This document shows, piece after piece, positions 1-7,352 of a stretch of 8,159 bases of DNA. The position numbers and the translations under genes are program-made. Numbering within the stretch: position 1 is the first letter of the stretch; every line of letters starts with the position of its first letter. The stretch comes from a halophilic archaeon J07HX64. Its GTDB lineage: Archaea; Halobacteriota; Halobacteria; Halobacteriales; Haloarculaceae. The notes under the pieces were generated by a model. It did not search any database. It saw only the letters and a list, made by a program, of their open reading frames with translations, and was not told where the DNA came from. The stretch lies in the NCBI GenBank assembly GCA_000416085.1, contig KE356579.1:395229-403387 (forward strand), written 5' to 3'.

Positions 1-1
1 C

Positions 2-376
2 TCTGTTGGCTTCGATTCTGTGGCGATCGCCGGTAGGGGCAACAACACGATTGTCCAGTACGGTCTCGGGACTCTCGACGGTGCCACCCTCACCGTGTCC
101 GAGTCGACACCCGACAACGGCTCGGACGGTGGTGACGGCTCGGACGGCGGTGACGGGTCGGGCGGCGACGACGGGTCGGACGGTGGTGACGGGTCGGGCG
201 GCGACGACGGGTCGGATGGCGGTGACGGCTCGGACGGTGGTGACGGTGGCAACGAGTCCGACGGTGGAGACGGGGGTGGCGGTGACGGGTTCGGACCCGG
301 ATTCGGCGTCGTGGCCGCGGCCGTCGCTGTTCTCTCTCTGGTCGTCGCCGGTCGTCTCCGACGCACGGCCGACTGA
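2..376 (+). CDS. 5'-truncated secreted protein with PGF-CTERM sorting tail
   Basis: The reading frame is open from the window edge, so the true start and most of the protein lie to the left; the GTG at 20 is probably internal. What remains has three parts: a short segment with an N-glycosylation sequon (NNT near 47-55), a stalk of seven six-residue units rich in Gly, Asp and Ser (119-244) plus a further Gly/Asp-rich run, and a C-terminal tail. The tail has the motif PGFG (296-307), then a hydrophobic segment of about 17 residues, then RLRR and the end. That tripartite arrangement is the PGF-CTERM signal which, in haloarchaea, archaeosortase A processes to attach the protein to a membrane lipid. 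The acidic low-complexity stalk would hold the outer domain off the membrane. The function of the missing N-terminal domain cannot be read here. Confidence 0.82.
   Translation, partial: SVGFDSVAIAGRGNNTIVQYGLGTLDGATLTVSESTPDNGSDGGDGSDGGDGSGGDDGSDGGDGSGGDDGSDGGDGSDGGDGGNESDGGDGGGGDGFGPGFGVVAAAVAVLSLVVAGRLRRTAD
119..244 (+). repeat. Seven tandem 18-bp units encoding the GSDGGD stalk
   Basis: Seven in-phase 18-bp units run without a break. Five encode GSDGGD and two (155-172 and 191-208) encode the variant GSGGDD. The units differ mostly at third codon positions, with GGC, GGG and GGT used interchangeably. Units 2-3 resemble units 4-5, which suggests some expansion by 36-bp steps. A looser Gly/Asp-rich stretch follows to about 290. 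The repeat sits between the ectodomain and the PGF tail, where length variation would be tolerated. Confidence 0.9.
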
Positions 377-487
377 GGACAGCCGTAGGGGCGTGGATGC
401 ACCGGCGGTCAGGTCGGCTCCCGGCGCGAGTGTTTGGCAGAACAGATCGGGTGACCCGGGGCAGTTGAGGGCGACCTGTATCTGTGT

Positions 488-495
488 GTTTAAAC
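488..495 (+). promoter_or_regulatory. TATA box for the Cdc48-family gene
   Basis: The A/T block GTTTAAAC stands in GC-rich surroundings and its centre lies about 27 nt before the ATG at 518. This is the spacing expected for a TATA box that drives a leaderless transcript, the common arrangement in haloarchaea. No Shine-Dalgarno sequence is visible before the ATG, which fits. Confidence 0.6.
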
Positions 496-517
496 GGAAT
501 CCGCACGTATAGTGTGT

Positions 518-2740
518 ATGAGCGATGGGACAGCGGAGGTCAGAGTCGAGGGCGCGCGCAAGCAGGACGCAGGGCGCGGTATCGCGCGGCTCCCGACACG
601 GCTCCAGAGCAGCCTCGGTGTACTCAGCGGCGACCCGATAATAATCGAGGGCGAGCGTCTGACAGTCGCGAAGGTCTGGCCCGGTGACGACGACGACGTT
701 ATTCGCATCGACGGTGACACCCGCGCCAGCGTCGGTGTGAATATCGGCGGACGAGTCACCGTTCGGAAGGCGTCGGTAAACGACGCGATCGAGGTGACAC
801 TCCATCCGGCCAGCGACCACGCCAGTCAGGCACCCGCCGAGCAGATTGTCCGCCGGAAACTGGTCGACAGGCTCGTTCGCACCGGCAAGCAACTGCGCAT
901 CGAGGGGTACGGTCCCTACGTCGTCACCGACACCACACCGGCCGGATCGGTTCGCATCACCGAGTCGACCGGGGTCAAGATCGACCCCGAACAGGTGTCG
1001 GTCGGCGAGGAGTCCCCCGGAGACACCGAGAGCACAGACAACGGCGGTGAAGCCGAGGCCGATGGACTGACGACCGATACGACATATGAGGATATCGGCG
1101 GGCTGGACGAGGAACTCGAACTCGTCCGGGAGATGATAGAGCTCCCGCTGTCGGAACCGGAGCTTTTCACGCGGTTGGGCATCGAACCGCCAAAGGGGGT
1201 CTTGCTGTACGGTCCCCCAGGAACCGGAAAGACACTGATCGCCCGCGCGGTCGCGAACGAGGTCGACGCACACTTCGACACCATCCACGGCCCGGAGATC
1301 GTCTCGAAGTACAAGGGTGAGTCCGCCGAGCGACTCCGGACGGCGTTCGAGCGGGCCTCCGAGAACGCGCCGGCGATTATCTTTCTCGACGAACTCGACT
1401 CGATCGCCGGCGAACGCGACGACAGCGGTGACATGGAGAACCGGGTGGTCGCACAGCTGTTGACGTTGCTGGACGGGCTCGACTCGGACGAACAGGTCGT
1501 CGTCATCGGCGCGACGAACCGCGTCGACGCGATCGACCCGGCGATCCGGCGGGGCGGCCGGTTCGACCGCGAGATCGAGATCGGTGTTCCCGACGAGACA
1601 GGACGCCGGGAGATACTCGACGTTCACACCCGGGATATGCCGCTGGCAGACGATGTCCGCCTAGACGAACTGGCCGAGCGCCTGCACGGGTTTGTCGGTG
1701 CAGACATCGCATCGCTGGCACGGGAGGCGGGGATGGCCGCGCTCCGCCGGGGCGAGCGCCCGGCAGCAACCGACGACACCGGTGCCGAGGAGATGCGCGT
1801 CGCCCGCGAGGACTTCCAGGAGGCGCTGACGGGTATCGAGCCATCGGGGGCCCGCGAGTACGTCGCCGAGTCGCCGACGACCAAGTTCACTGATGTTGGC
1901 GGTCTCGGGGAGACAAAGGCCCGTCTGCGGGAGGCGGTCGAGTGGCCGCTCGCGTACGAACCGCTGTTCAGGGCGGCGGCGACGGACCCGCCGTCGGGTG
2001 TGTTGTTGCACGGCCCGCCCGGGACCGGGAAGACACTGCTCGCAGAGGCGATCGCCGGGGAGAGCGGCGTCAACTTCGTGCGGGTGGCCGGGCCGGAGGT
2101 GCTCGACCAGTACGTCGGCGAGAGCGAGCAGGCGATCCGTGACCTGTTCGACCGGGCGCGACAGACCGCCCCGGCTATCGTGTTCATGGACGAGGTCGAC
2201 GCAATCGCTAGCCGGCGTGGCGAGGGCCACGAGGTGACAGAGCGGGTCGTCTCGCAGTTGCTGACCGAACTGGACCGTGCGGCAGACCACCCGAACCTGG
2301 TCGTGCTGGCCGCGACAAACCGGAAGGACGACATCGACCCGGCGCTGCTCCGGCCCGGACGTCTCGAACAGCACATCGAGGTGCCGAACCCCGACGAGCA
2401 CGCACGAACGGAGATACTTGGGGTGCACACCGAGGGGACGCCGCTCGGCGATGGGGTCGATCTCGGGGCGCTCGCGGCGGAGACTGCGGGGTACTCCGGG
2501 GCGGAGGTGGAGGCACTCGTTCGGGAGGCGTCGATGCGGGCGATCCGCGAGGTGGCCGCCAAGATCGACCCCGACGAGGCCGAGGCACGCGCCGACGAGG
2601 TGACTATCGACCGCGAGCACGTGACAGCCGCACGCGAGGCTGTCGACAACCGTATCGCCGACTCCAACGAGATGGCGACAGAGTCCTCTCCTGCCCTCGC
2701 CCAGGAGCTGCTCGACGCCGTCGAGAACGAGGAGTCGTGA
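518..2740 (+). CDS. Cdc48/VCP-family AAA+ ATPase (two AAA domains)
   Basis: This 740-residue protein has the normal length and order for archaeal Cdc48/VAT: an N-terminal double-psi barrel and second N-domain (about 5-165), an acidic linker (about 165-188), then AAA domains D1 and D2. D1 has Walker A GPPGTGKT (232-239), Walker B FLDELD (Asp291, Glu292), sensor ATN (Asn334) and arginine fingers in RRGGRFD (Arg345, Arg348). D2 has GPPGTGKT (499-506), FMDEVD (Asp558, Glu559), ATN (Asn601) and RPGR (Arg612, Arg615). Both ATPase sites therefore look active. Pore loops read KYKGES in D1 and QYVGES in D2. The family forms hexamers that unfold proteins and pass them to the proteasome. The C terminus lacks the HbYX tail used by some proteasome partners. 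I chose ATG 518 over GTG 512 because the TATA box fits it. Haloarchaea often carry several paralogues, so the exact cdc48 subtype is not assigned. Confidence 0.95.
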   Translation: MSDGTAEVRVEGARKQDAGRGIARLPTRLQSSLGVLSGDPIIIEGERLTVAKVWPGDDDDVIRIDGDTRASVGVNIGGRVTVRKASVNDAIEVTLHPASDHASQAPAEQIVRRKLVDRLVRTGKQLRIEGYGPYVVTDTTPAGSVRITESTGVKIDPEQVSVGEESPGDTESTDNGGEAEADGLTTDTTYEDIGGLDEELELVREMIELPLSEPELFTRLGIEPPKGVLLYGPPGTGKTLIARAVANEVDAHFDTIHGPEIVSKYKGESAERLRTAFERASENAPAIIFLDELDSIAGERDDSGDMENRVVAQLLTLLDGLDSDEQVVVIGATNRVDAIDPAIRRGGRFDREIEIGVPDETGRREILDVHTRDMPLADDVRLDELAERLHGFVGADIASLAREAGMAALRRGERPAATDDTGAEEMRVAREDFQEALTGIEPSGAREYVAESPTTKFTDVGGLGETKARLREAVEWPLAYEPLFRAAATDPPSGVLLHGPPGTGKTLLAEAIAGESGVNFVRVAGPEVLDQYVGESEQAIRDLFDRARQTAPAIVFMDEVDAIASRRGEGHEVTERVVSQLLTELDRAADHPNLVVLAATNRKDDIDPALLRPGRLEQHIEVPNPDEHARTEILGVHTEGTPLGDGVDLGALAAETAGYSGAEVEALVREASMRAIREVAAKIDPDEAEARADEVTIDREHVTAAREAVDNRIADSNEMATESSPALAQELLDAVENEES

Positions 2741-2780
2741 CACACACTCCGTGAGGGCCCCGGGGAATCTCCGCCGGCCA

Positions 2781-2791
2781 CGCAAATTATA
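2781..2791 (+). promoter_or_regulatory. BRE/TATA promoter of the pilin-like gene
   Basis: The element CGCAAATTATA combines a purine-rich BRE-like part with a TATA part centred near 2789, about 33 nt before the ATG at 2822. That predicts a transcript with a leader of only a few nucleotides. It lies in the 81-bp gap after the ATPase stop codon, so the gene probably does not depend on read-through. Confidence 0.5.
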
Positions 2792-2821
2792 CAGGTCCCA
2801 TACATAGCAGGGATATCACAG

Positions 2822-4606
2822 ATGGGTTCGACAGGTGACGGGCACGCCGGAGAGCGTGCACAGAGCGAGACAGTCGGGTTCGTGCTCATCATCGGGCTCG
2901 TGATAGTCGGGTCACTGCTGGTCGCCGGGTTGGGTGCAATAGCTATCGAGAACACCGAGGACAGCCTCTCCGAGGACCGGGCAGAAAAGACACTCACACA
3001 GTTCGACTCGAAGGCGGCGCTGGTGGCACTCGGCGAGTCCGCCTCGCACGCCGCCTCCTTCGGGCAGGGTGTCCTCGACACCAACCAGTTAACAGTCGAA
3101 TCGGAGGCCGGTTGGATGAACGTGACCATCACCGACCGAACAACCGGAAACACAGCCGAGGTGATGCGTATCGACGAGCTCGGAGCCGTCGTCTACGAGG
3201 GTGCAGATGTCCAGTTGGCGTACCAGGGCGGTGGGGTCTGGCGCCGGGATCCGCAGGGTGGACAGATGATATCACCACCCGAGTTCCACTACCGCGGGGA
3301 GACGCTGACACTCCCGGCGGTCAACGTCTCCGGTGACGCCGTGCTCAACGAGGACGTGACAATCATCGGTGACGGGACCGTTCGGCAGTTCCCCGACCCG
3401 TCGAGCGGGTTCGACAACCCGATCCAGGGGGGTGTGGTCACCGTCACCGTCGGCAGTGAGTTCTACCGCGCCTGGGGGGAGTACTTCGAGGAGCGTACCG
3501 AGGGGCAGGTTACCCTCGACGACGAGAACGGGACCGCCAGCCTCACGCTCGCCTCACCGATCGGCAATATCACCGCAGGGAGTGTCGTCGCCGGCCAGGC
3601 CGCCGGGGGGACGCTCCGATTTCAGGGCAACCCGGGCCACCCCTGTCACAGTGGCGGTGCCACGAAAGAGCCCTACGCCGACAGCTACGATTCGAGTCAG
3701 GGACCGTACTGCGCACAGTACAACGAGAGTAAAGTAAACTCCGCAGGCGACATCAGATTCGGCGAGGATATCGTGACCGAGTCCGCGTCCGGCGGGGTCC
3801 AGGCCGACCTCATCACCGGGCGGGAGGCAAAACTCCACGGGAACGCACCCGTGTACGGAAATATCAGCTACGTCGATAGTTGCACCGTCACACGGGGTGG
3901 TGGTCCCGGCTGTGAGGACGCACAGGCGAGTGGTCCGTACTCTGTCCAGGAGATATCCGAGGTGCAACCGAGTCCGCAGATCGACTTCGCGATCGAGAAC
4001 ACAGCGGACCGCGTGTACAGAGAGGGCCGGGGTGTCGCCCTCGGGTCGTCCGGCAACACTACGCTCGAGGCAGGCACGTACTACACCGACGAGATCGACC
4101 TGGACACCCGGGACGTGCAGTTCGACACGAGCGACGGCGACATCACACTCGTGGTCAACGAGAGTATCAGTCTCGATGGGCCGACGCTGGATGTCACGGG
4201 CGACAACGACGCGAACGTCTACGTGAACGGAGCCGGGGGGAGTTCCGAGGATCTTGAGGTGCTCGGCAGTAGCAGCGTGTCGGCACCGAGTGACAACGCG
4301 AGCAAACTAACAGTGCTCGGACGGGGTAACTTCACAGCGCGGGTAGAAGGGTCCTACACCGGTGTTATCTACGCCCCCGTCGGCGAGGATGGTACCGGGT
4401 ACGTCGACGTGTTCGGCCATCTCTACGGTGCCATCGTGACCGGTGACCTGACAATCGGCGGCACACAGGGTGCCGGTCCCGGTGCCGGCGGCACCGTCCA
4501 CTGGGACGAGGCGCTCAGCAACAAACGCATTGTCCCGCCCGACGAGACACTCATCCTGCTCACCTTCCTCCACATCACCGAGAACCGCATCAGCGTCACC
4601 GGGTGA
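2822..4606 (+). CDS. Large pilin-like surface protein, DUF7289 type
   Basis: The 594-residue protein opens with a short polar leader, the motif ERAQSETVGF, and one hydrophobic helix (about 18-42). This resembles the class III (type IV pilin) signals of haloarchaeal surface proteins. The following part, containing the segment DSKAALVALGES, resembles the family annotated in haloarchaea as DUF7289; I recognise it from memory, without a database check. The rest is a large ectodomain with at least ten N-x-S/T sequons (Asn100, 168, 236, 249, 301, 347, 412, 446, 492, 503) and four cysteines (275, 297, 354, 364). Residues 405-550 show short alternating strands and turns, as in a beta-helix or polymer-forming fold. 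The C terminus is FLHITENRISVTG. By inference it is membrane-anchored or pilus-associated and glycosylated; its role is unknown. It has its own promoter, and a decayed paralogue follows. Confidence 0.85.
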   Translation: MGSTGDGHAGERAQSETVGFVLIIGLVIVGSLLVAGLGAIAIENTEDSLSEDRAEKTLTQFDSKAALVALGESASHAASFGQGVLDTNQLTVESEAGWMNVTITDRTTGNTAEVMRIDELGAVVYEGADVQLAYQGGGVWRRDPQGGQMISPPEFHYRGETLTLPAVNVSGDAVLNEDVTIIGDGTVRQFPDPSSGFDNPIQGGVVTVTVGSEFYRAWGEYFEERTEGQVTLDDENGTASLTLASPIGNITAGSVVAGQAAGGTLRFQGNPGHPCHSGGATKEPYADSYDSSQGPYCAQYNESKVNSAGDIRFGEDIVTESASGGVQADLITGREAKLHGNAPVYGNISYVDSCTVTRGGGPGCEDAQASGPYSVQEISEVQPSPQIDFAIENTADRVYREGRGVALGSSGNTTLEAGTYYTDEIDLDTRDVQFDTSDGDITLVVNESISLDGPTLDVTGDNDANVYVNGAGGSSEDLEVLGSSSVSAPSDNASKLTVLGRGNFTARVEGSYTGVIYAPVGEDGTGYVDVFGHLYGAIVTGDLTIGGTQGAGPGAGGTVHWDEALSNKRIVPPDETLILLTFLHITENRISVTG

Positions 4607-4701
4607 CCTGACCAGTTCCCGTCGACACATGCCAGTTCCTGGTACAGCTTCCGAGAACTGTGCCGAGTGGATTGTACAGATGGCAGCTATACTCATATTC
4701 G

Positions 4702-4921
4702 ATGGTGAAACTGTCGCCGCAGGGAACAACAGAGGGTGAGCGGGGACAGCGCGAGACAGTCGACTCGTCCTGGCTATCGGAATCGTGATACTCGGGTTGG
4801 TGCCTCGACTCACCTCGACAGACGAGTTGAGGACCAGCAGGTTGTCCCGCCGAGTCCGACAATCATCACTGTGAGGTTCCTGCACATCACAGAGAACCGC
4901 ATCTCGGTTTCGGGTCGATAA
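4702..4921 (+). pseudogene. Decayed, internally deleted paralogue of the pilin-like gene
   Basis: Pieces of the upstream family appear in all three forward frames. From ATG 4702 one frame reads to GERGQRETV, matching GERAQSETV at the start of the intact gene, and then meets TGA at 4786. A second frame supplies the expected hydrophobic helix, LAIGIVILGLV (4770-4802). A third frame (about 4797-4921) ends with VVPPSPT then FLHITENRISVSGR, matching VPPDET then FLHITENRISVTG. The order of the pieces is right, but some 500 residues of ectodomain are missing and at least two frameshifts separate the pieces. The simplest reading is a former tandem copy that lost its middle. A functional micro-protein or programmed frameshifting seems much less likely. 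Confidence 0.75.
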
Positions 4922-4967
4922 CCAGCCCCGGAAAACGGCTTTGTGTGCGGCACACGTACAGCTGTAT

Positions 4968-5429
4968 GTGACGACAACGCCAGCCCCGTCGCCCGGATTG
5001 CAGCTCCGGCAGGCACAGTCCGGTGACCTGCCGGCGATTCATCGTATCGAGCAGTCGGTGTTTCCCCAGCCCTGGCCCGCCGGTGTGTTCGACCAGTATC
5101 TCGGCCGACCAGGGTTCTTAGTTGCCGAGGACGGCGCCGTCGTCGGCTACATCGTCGCCGATGTTGTCAGCAGCCACGACCGGACGCTCGGCCATGTGAA
5201 AGACCTCGCTGTCAGGGCCGACCGGCGGCGTGAGGGTATCGCCTCCGGGCTACTCTCGCGTGCGATCGAGGTGCTCTCTCTTCGCGTCGACTCGGTCAAA
5301 CTCGAGGTGCGAGCGGGCAACAGCGGTGCAATCGACCTCTACCACCGCCACGGATTCAGCTACAGACGGCGACTCGACGGCTACTACGCGAACGGCGAGG
5401 ACGCGCTCGTGCTCGTGCGCCCGGTGTGA
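4968..5429 (+). CDS. rimI: RimI-type N-terminal protein acetyltransferase (GNAT)
   Basis: This is a single-domain GNAT enzyme of 153 residues, the usual size for RimI. It transfers acetyl from acetyl-CoA to the alpha-amino group of nascent or ribosomal proteins in the cytoplasm; the archaeal enzymes are related to eukaryotic Naa10. Visible features are RIEQSVFPQPWP near the N terminus, the acetyl-CoA pyrophosphate loop RREGIA (87-92), LEVRAGN with Glu113 at the catalytic position, and the conserved LYHRHGF with Tyr125. The C terminus is complete. I chose GTG 4968, which gives MTTTPAPSP; an in-frame TTG at 4941 would add nine residues, and the ATG at 4965 is out of frame and followed at once by TGA. 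No strong TATA box is evident. Substrate identity is inferred from family, not from the sequence. Confidence 0.88.
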   Translation: MTTTPAPSPGLQLRQAQSGDLPAIHRIEQSVFPQPWPAGVFDQYLGRPGFLVAEDGAVVGYIVADVVSSHDRTLGHVKDLAVRADRRREGIASGLLSRAIEVLSLRVDSVKLEVRAGNSGAIDLYHRHGFSYRRRLDGYYANGEDALVLVRPV

Positions 5430-5505
5430 CCTGAACCGCACTGGGGTAAACTGAAACCAGCTTTTCGATTTGAGTGGAGCAGGGTGGGTTGACGCCGGAC
5501 TCGAA

Positions 5506-5584
5506 ATTAACACGGAATTGTCGGTTCAGGTAGGATAGAGTAGTCTGTGAGTGCCCTGAATCAACACGGGCTTGTCGGTTCGGA
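5506..5584 (+). repeat. Imperfect direct repeats, 54 nt apart, before the MFS gene
   Basis: Two 25-nt copies (5506-5530 and 5560-5584) share 20 of 25 positions, including the blocks AACACGG and TTGTCGGTTC. A weaker third copy may lie at about 5449-5475, where TCGATTT stands 56 nt before the TCGGTTC of the first clear copy. The second copy overlaps the upstream end of the longest possible MFS reading frame. The spacing is close to five turns of the helix, so these could be binding sites for a regulator, but decayed mobile DNA is also possible. Confidence 0.55.
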
Positions 5585-5597
5585 CAGAAAAACGAGT

Positions 5598-6827
5598 GTG
5601 ACAGCGAGCAGTAGTGGTCGCGACCGGGTAGTCCTCTCGGCGGTGGTGTTCGCCGTGTTGTTCGCCCAGGTGCTTCTGTACCCCGGGATTCCGGACCTGG
5701 TGTCGGAACTCGGCGCGACACCGGCGAACTGGGCCGGCGATGTCGACGAGGTGCTCGACGCCGGGATGTGGTTCCTGACCGCCGAGTTCCTCGGGTTCGT
5801 CCTGTTCGCGGGGGTGTGGGGGGCCGCGAGCGACGCTATCGGGAGACGGACACCGCTGGTGGTTGCCGGCGCGCTCGGCGGTGCGGTCGGCTACCTGGCG
5901 CTCCCGGTGCTGTCGGCGCTCGATCTGCCCTACGCTGTGGTGCTTCTCGTCCGGTTCCTCCAGGGGGCGGCCACCATCGGCGCGCTCTCGCTCGCCATCA
6001 CCACCCTGATAGATCTGCCGGGCGGGCACGGTCGAAACATGGGCGCAGCGGGGCTCGCAATCGGCGCGGGAACGGGACTGGGCGCACCGGTCGGTGGACA
6101 GCTGTACGAACTGGGCCCGTTGGTGCCGGTGCAGGTGACCACAGTGGCGCTGGCTGTGGCCGGTCTGCTCGCGACGTTCGCAACCGACCGGACCCCGGAC
6201 GACACCGACAGCTCTCTCCGGGCGCTCGCACGGGTTCGTGACCGACCGTCGCTCGCGGTGCCCTACGCGTTTGGTTTCGTCGACCGACTCACAGCCGGTT
6301 TCTTTGCACTCGTCGGCACCGTCTACTTCCAGTCGGACATCGGACTCGGGCTGAATGCCGCCGATACCGGTCTGTTGCTCGGCGCGTTCTTCGTGCCCTT
6401 TGCCCTGTTGCAGTACCCGCTCGGTCGGCTCTCTGACAGGGTCGGCCGGGTTATCCCCGTTGCCGCGGGGTCGCTGGCCTACGGGCTGGCGGTGGTCAGC
6501 GTCTTCTACGCGCCCTCCGTGCCGGTGGCGGTGCTGGCGATGGTGACCGTGGGTGTGCTCGGCGCGCTCGTCGCACCCGCGACGATGGCGCTCGTCTCCG
6601 ACCTCGCGGCGGTGGACTACCGCGGTGCCGCGATGGGCGGGTTCAATATCGCCGGCAGTCTCGGCTTTCTCACCGGTATCGTCGTCGGCGCGAGCGTCGC
6701 TGCCACTGTTGGGTTCGAGGCCGCTTTTCTCGTCGTCGGTTTCTCCGAGGTTCTGATCGCTGTTGCCGCCGTTCCCCTCTTGCTCCGGCTAGACGTGCCG
6801 GCCACACCCTGGCTCGACGCCGAGTGA
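5598..6827 (+). CDS. Major facilitator superfamily transporter, probable efflux
   Basis: From GTG 5598 this is a 409-residue membrane protein with about 12 predicted helices and a polar central loop (about residues 196-220) between the two halves, the standard MFS plan. Motif A appears after helix 2 as GAASDAIGRR (75-84) and its echo in the second half as GRLSDRVGR (276-284). Helix 4 carries RFLQG, matching motif B. Helix 5 carries GAGTGLGAPVGG, close to the motif C of drug:proton antiporters. This favours export over uptake, but no substrate can be named. The frame stays open upstream, and GTG 5547 would add 17 residues. I prefer 5598 because it leaves the usual short tail before helix 1 and because the extra segment overlaps the direct repeats, but the choice is uncertain. 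The gene is preceded by a 168-nt gap after rimI, so it is probably transcribed separately. Confidence 0.88.
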   Translation: MTASSSGRDRVVLSAVVFAVLFAQVLLYPGIPDLVSELGATPANWAGDVDEVLDAGMWFLTAEFLGFVLFAGVWGAASDAIGRRTPLVVAGALGGAVGYLALPVLSALDLPYAVVLLVRFLQGAATIGALSLAITTLIDLPGGHGRNMGAAGLAIGAGTGLGAPVGGQLYELGPLVPVQVTTVALAVAGLLATFATDRTPDDTDSSLRALARVRDRPSLAVPYAFGFVDRLTAGFFALVGTVYFQSDIGLGLNAADTGLLLGAFFVPFALLQYPLGRLSDRVGRVIPVAAGSLAYGLAVVSVFYAPSVPVAVLAMVTVGVLGALVAPATMALVSDLAAVDYRGAAMGGFNIAGSLGFLTGIVVGASVAATVGFEAAFLVVGFSEVLIAVAAVPLLLRLDVPATPWLDAE

Positions 6828-6828
6828 G

Positions 6829-7200
6829 CGACGACTCCTCGATGAGCACCGTCACAGTCATCTTTTCATCGGTGGTGACGGTGACCGGTAACGCACCAGT
6901 TCCGGCAGCCGAGACAGTGACGGTGCGTTCGAGTTGCTCGTCGGCGTCGAGTGTCACTGTCTCCTTTCTCTGCTCGCCGCTGGTGCCGACACGGACCTGC
7001 TTTTGTTCGAGGTTATCATCGTTTCTGATCACCGTCACCTCCTCGCCAACAGCCGCTGTCTCCGGAGTCTCGGCCCCGACGGTGAGTGTGGTCGGTTCGG
7101 GGTCGCTGCCGAACAGCCCACCAGTGTTGTGGTCAGCGCCGCCCCGGCAGATTAGGGAGTCTGCCGCGGGCGGTGTGTTGCCGGGCAGAACACCAGACAG
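6829..7200 (-). pseudogene. Minus-strand relic of a secreted beta-rich protein
   Basis: The minus strand is open from a TGA at 7201-7203 down to 6670, inside the MFS gene. Its central part (about 7090-6829) reads like a genuine haloarchaeal extracellular domain. Alternating hydrophobic residues in the segments LTVGAETPE, GEEVTVIRNDDN and DEQLERTVTVS are followed by GALPVTVTTDEK, a typical small beta-sandwich. Upstream residues include GGLFGSDPEP, which looks like a low-complexity linker. Both ends are faulty. No ATG, GTG or TTG lies in frame before GTG 7038, so any signal peptide or lipobox is missing, and beyond 6829 the frame becomes an arginine-rich shadow of the MFS gene. I therefore call it a fragment. 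A short gene from GTG 7038 cannot be ruled out. It fills most of the 525-bp gap between the MFS gene and aroC. Confidence 0.5.
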
Positions 7201-7316
7201 TCAGGTAACTGTTTCCAGCCGTGGACCGGACAACAGGTGACACCAGGCCTTGCCGACGGGAGCAGTCGGTGGTGACAGTCTGGTCAGCCCGGTCACGTAC
7301 GCACTGTTCCTGGGAT

Positions 7317-7330
7317 GCAAACGTTAAATA
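7317..7330 (+). promoter_or_regulatory. BRE/TATA promoter of aroC
   Basis: GCAAACGTTAAATA joins a BRE-like GCAAAC to a TATA part (7324-7330) whose centre lies about 26 nt before the ATG at 7353. This is among the clearest archaeal promoters in the window and predicts transcription starting at or next to the ATG. Its BRE half resembles that of the promoter at 2781. Confidence 0.6.
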
Positions 7331-7343
7331 CGTCCATGGCAAA

Positions 7344-7349
7344 GAGGAG
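7344..7349 (+). promoter_or_regulatory. Possible Shine-Dalgarno sequence before aroC
   Basis: GAGGAG lies 3 nt before the ATG at 7353. It is complementary to the anti-Shine-Dalgarno end of 16S rRNA, but the spacing is short, and if transcription starts where the TATA box predicts, it would lie outside or at the very edge of the mRNA. Its role is therefore doubtful. Confidence 0.35.
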
Positions 7350-7352
7350 TCA

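Noticed and set aside
119..244. Regular repeats considered as a CRISPR array
   Set aside because: The units are contiguous with no unique spacers and are in phase with a coding frame.
6..512. Plus-strand frame of 168 codons over the Gly/Asp repeats
   Set aside because: It reads the 18-bp repeats out of frame as a Thr/Arg/Val-rich string and runs past the stop of the real gene. The other frame gives an acidic stalk and a clear PGF tail.
1624..3153. Minus-strand open frame of 509 codons opposite the ATPase and the pilin-like gene
   Set aside because: It is Ser/Arg/Ala-rich low-complexity sequence with no recognisable domain, spans two well-supported plus-strand genes, and is the usual antisense shadow in GC-rich DNA.
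4307..4885. Minus-strand frame of 192 codons over the end of the pilin-like gene
   Set aside because: No domain is visible, and the plus-strand family match explains both ends of the interval.
5458..5471. T-rich stretch after rimI considered as a terminator
   Set aside because: The T run is only four long and there is no clear stem before it. It also overlaps the possible third repeat copy.
518..6827. ATPase, pilin-like protein, acetyltransferase and transporter considered as one new functional system
   Set aside because: Separate promoters or wide gaps, a pseudogene between them and unrelated housekeeping roles argue against a dedicated gene cluster.
7133..7200. Cys in SLIC considered as the lipobox of the minus-strand relic
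   Set aside because: There is no hydrophobic signal helix or start codon upstream in frame, and isoleucine at the position before Cys is not typical.
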